Shown: positions 63,725 to 64,000 of the stretch, piece by piece
How the letters are laid out: the number at the start of each line of letters is the position of its first letter
Position numbering within the stretch: the first letter of the stretch is position 1
From: Amphritea sp.
GTDB lineage: Bacteria; Pseudomonadota; Gammaproteobacteria; Pseudomonadales; Balneatricaceae
Length of the DNA: 64,000 nucleotides
Direction: 5' to 3'
Assembly (NCBI RefSeq): GCF_016744155.1
Contig: NZ_JADGEW010000009.1
Location: 62,001 to 126,000, forward strand
Position numbers and translations under genes: made by a program
Notes under the pieces: generated by a model
The model's input: only the letters and a program-made list of their open reading frames with translations
Told to the model about the DNA's origin: nothing
Database searches by the model: none

Positions 63725-64000
63725 ATGGAAACCTTTGCTGCTCCCCAGGGAGAATTTGAACTAACACGCTTTCCTCTCAGATCAAAAGAAACCTTACGTG
63801 CCTGGGATGCCGCTGACGAGTACCTACTTAATTTTCTGATGGAAGAGCAACTCATCACAACAGAGAGCAGGGTTCTTATTTTAAATGATAATTTTGGAGC
63901 GCTGGCCTGCGCCCTGTCAGAAACAAAACCCGTCGTCGTCAGTGATTCGTTTATCTCATTTCAAGGAATACTGGAAAACCTGAAAAGAAATAACATAGAG
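63725..64000 (+). CDS. rlmG: RlmG-like 23S rRNA (guanine-N2) methyltransferase, 5' part
   Basis: An ATG at 63725 opens a frame that runs off the right edge (92 residues visible). The visible part FELTRFPLRSKETLRAWDAADEYLLNFL and VLILNDNFGALACALSE matches the N-terminal domain of RlmG, which modifies G1835 of 23S rRNA. The rest, including the SAM-binding catalytic domain, lies outside the window. Confidence 0.85.
   Translation, partial: METFAAPQGEFELTRFPLRSKETLRAWDAADEYLLNFLMEEQLITTESRVLILNDNFGALACALSETKPVVVSDSFISFQGILENLKRNNIE

Overview
The window looks like chromosome from a marine gammaproteobacterium, probably an Oceanospirillales-type heterotroph. I infer this from moderate GC, two betaine-family (BCCT) carriers, a DddP-like M24 protein, a QseBC/PmrAB-like two-component system, an RlmG-type rRNA methyltransferase at the right edge, and many c-di-GMP proteins. 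I see no rRNA, convincing tRNA, CRISPR array, insertion sequence or prophage. The assignment is inference; no marker gene was compared.

Region 1 (1-10489) is a catabolic cluster for a methylated or onium compound. On the minus strand lie a Rieske oxygenase, an aldehyde dehydrogenase, a rubredoxin fused to its NADH reductase, a DadA-type FAD oxidoreductase and a EutQ-like cupin cut by the window edge. Divergent on the plus strand are a DddP-like M24 protein, a BCCT carrier and a GcvA-like LysR regulator. The likely flow is import by the carrier, then cleavage by the M24 protein and/or oxidative demethylation or ring oxidation by the Rieske system. The FAD enzyme, aldehyde dehydrogenase and cupin would handle the products.

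Region 2 (10490-23829) holds a diguanylate cyclase flanked by two diverged copies of a short repeat, a homocysteine S-methyltransferase, SelO, a complete bufferin-type operon (bufA-bufB-bufC-doxX), a CBS/DUF294 signalling protein with an exonuclease, a second BCCT carrier and a glutathione transferase.

Region 3 (23923-29962) is an acyl-CoA catabolic module: thiolase, acyl-CoA dehydrogenase and SDR in one operon, with a divergent AraC regulator and an acyl-CoA ligase. Region 4 (30417-37953) has small unknown genes, a PAS-GGDEF-EAL protein and the glutathione-dependent formaldehyde pathway (frmA, fghA) with a divergent LysR gene.

Region 5 (38052-44922) is a tight eight-gene minus-strand operon: PepSY protein, response regulator, sensor kinase, secreted protein, P-loop protein, ABC half-transporter with a degenerate ATPase, esterase-like hydrolase and lipoprotein. 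A QseB-like direct repeat sits in front of it. Region 6 (45117-52452) joins two periplasmic binding proteins to a hybrid kinase and a REC-GGDEF-EAL protein with no transporter, so it is probably a sensing cascade. Region 7 (52540-56937) is a coupled DapF-like/MFS/unknown-protein operon that looks like a small-molecule synthesis and export unit. Region 8 (57316-60306) is a PhnD-type ABC importer of the class often labelled putative selenate, with a two-unit permease. Region 9 (60638-64000) holds a double-binding-domain diguanylate cyclase, a LysE exporter and the start of rlmG. The least explained parts are regions 5 and 7 and the electron supply and substrate of region 1.
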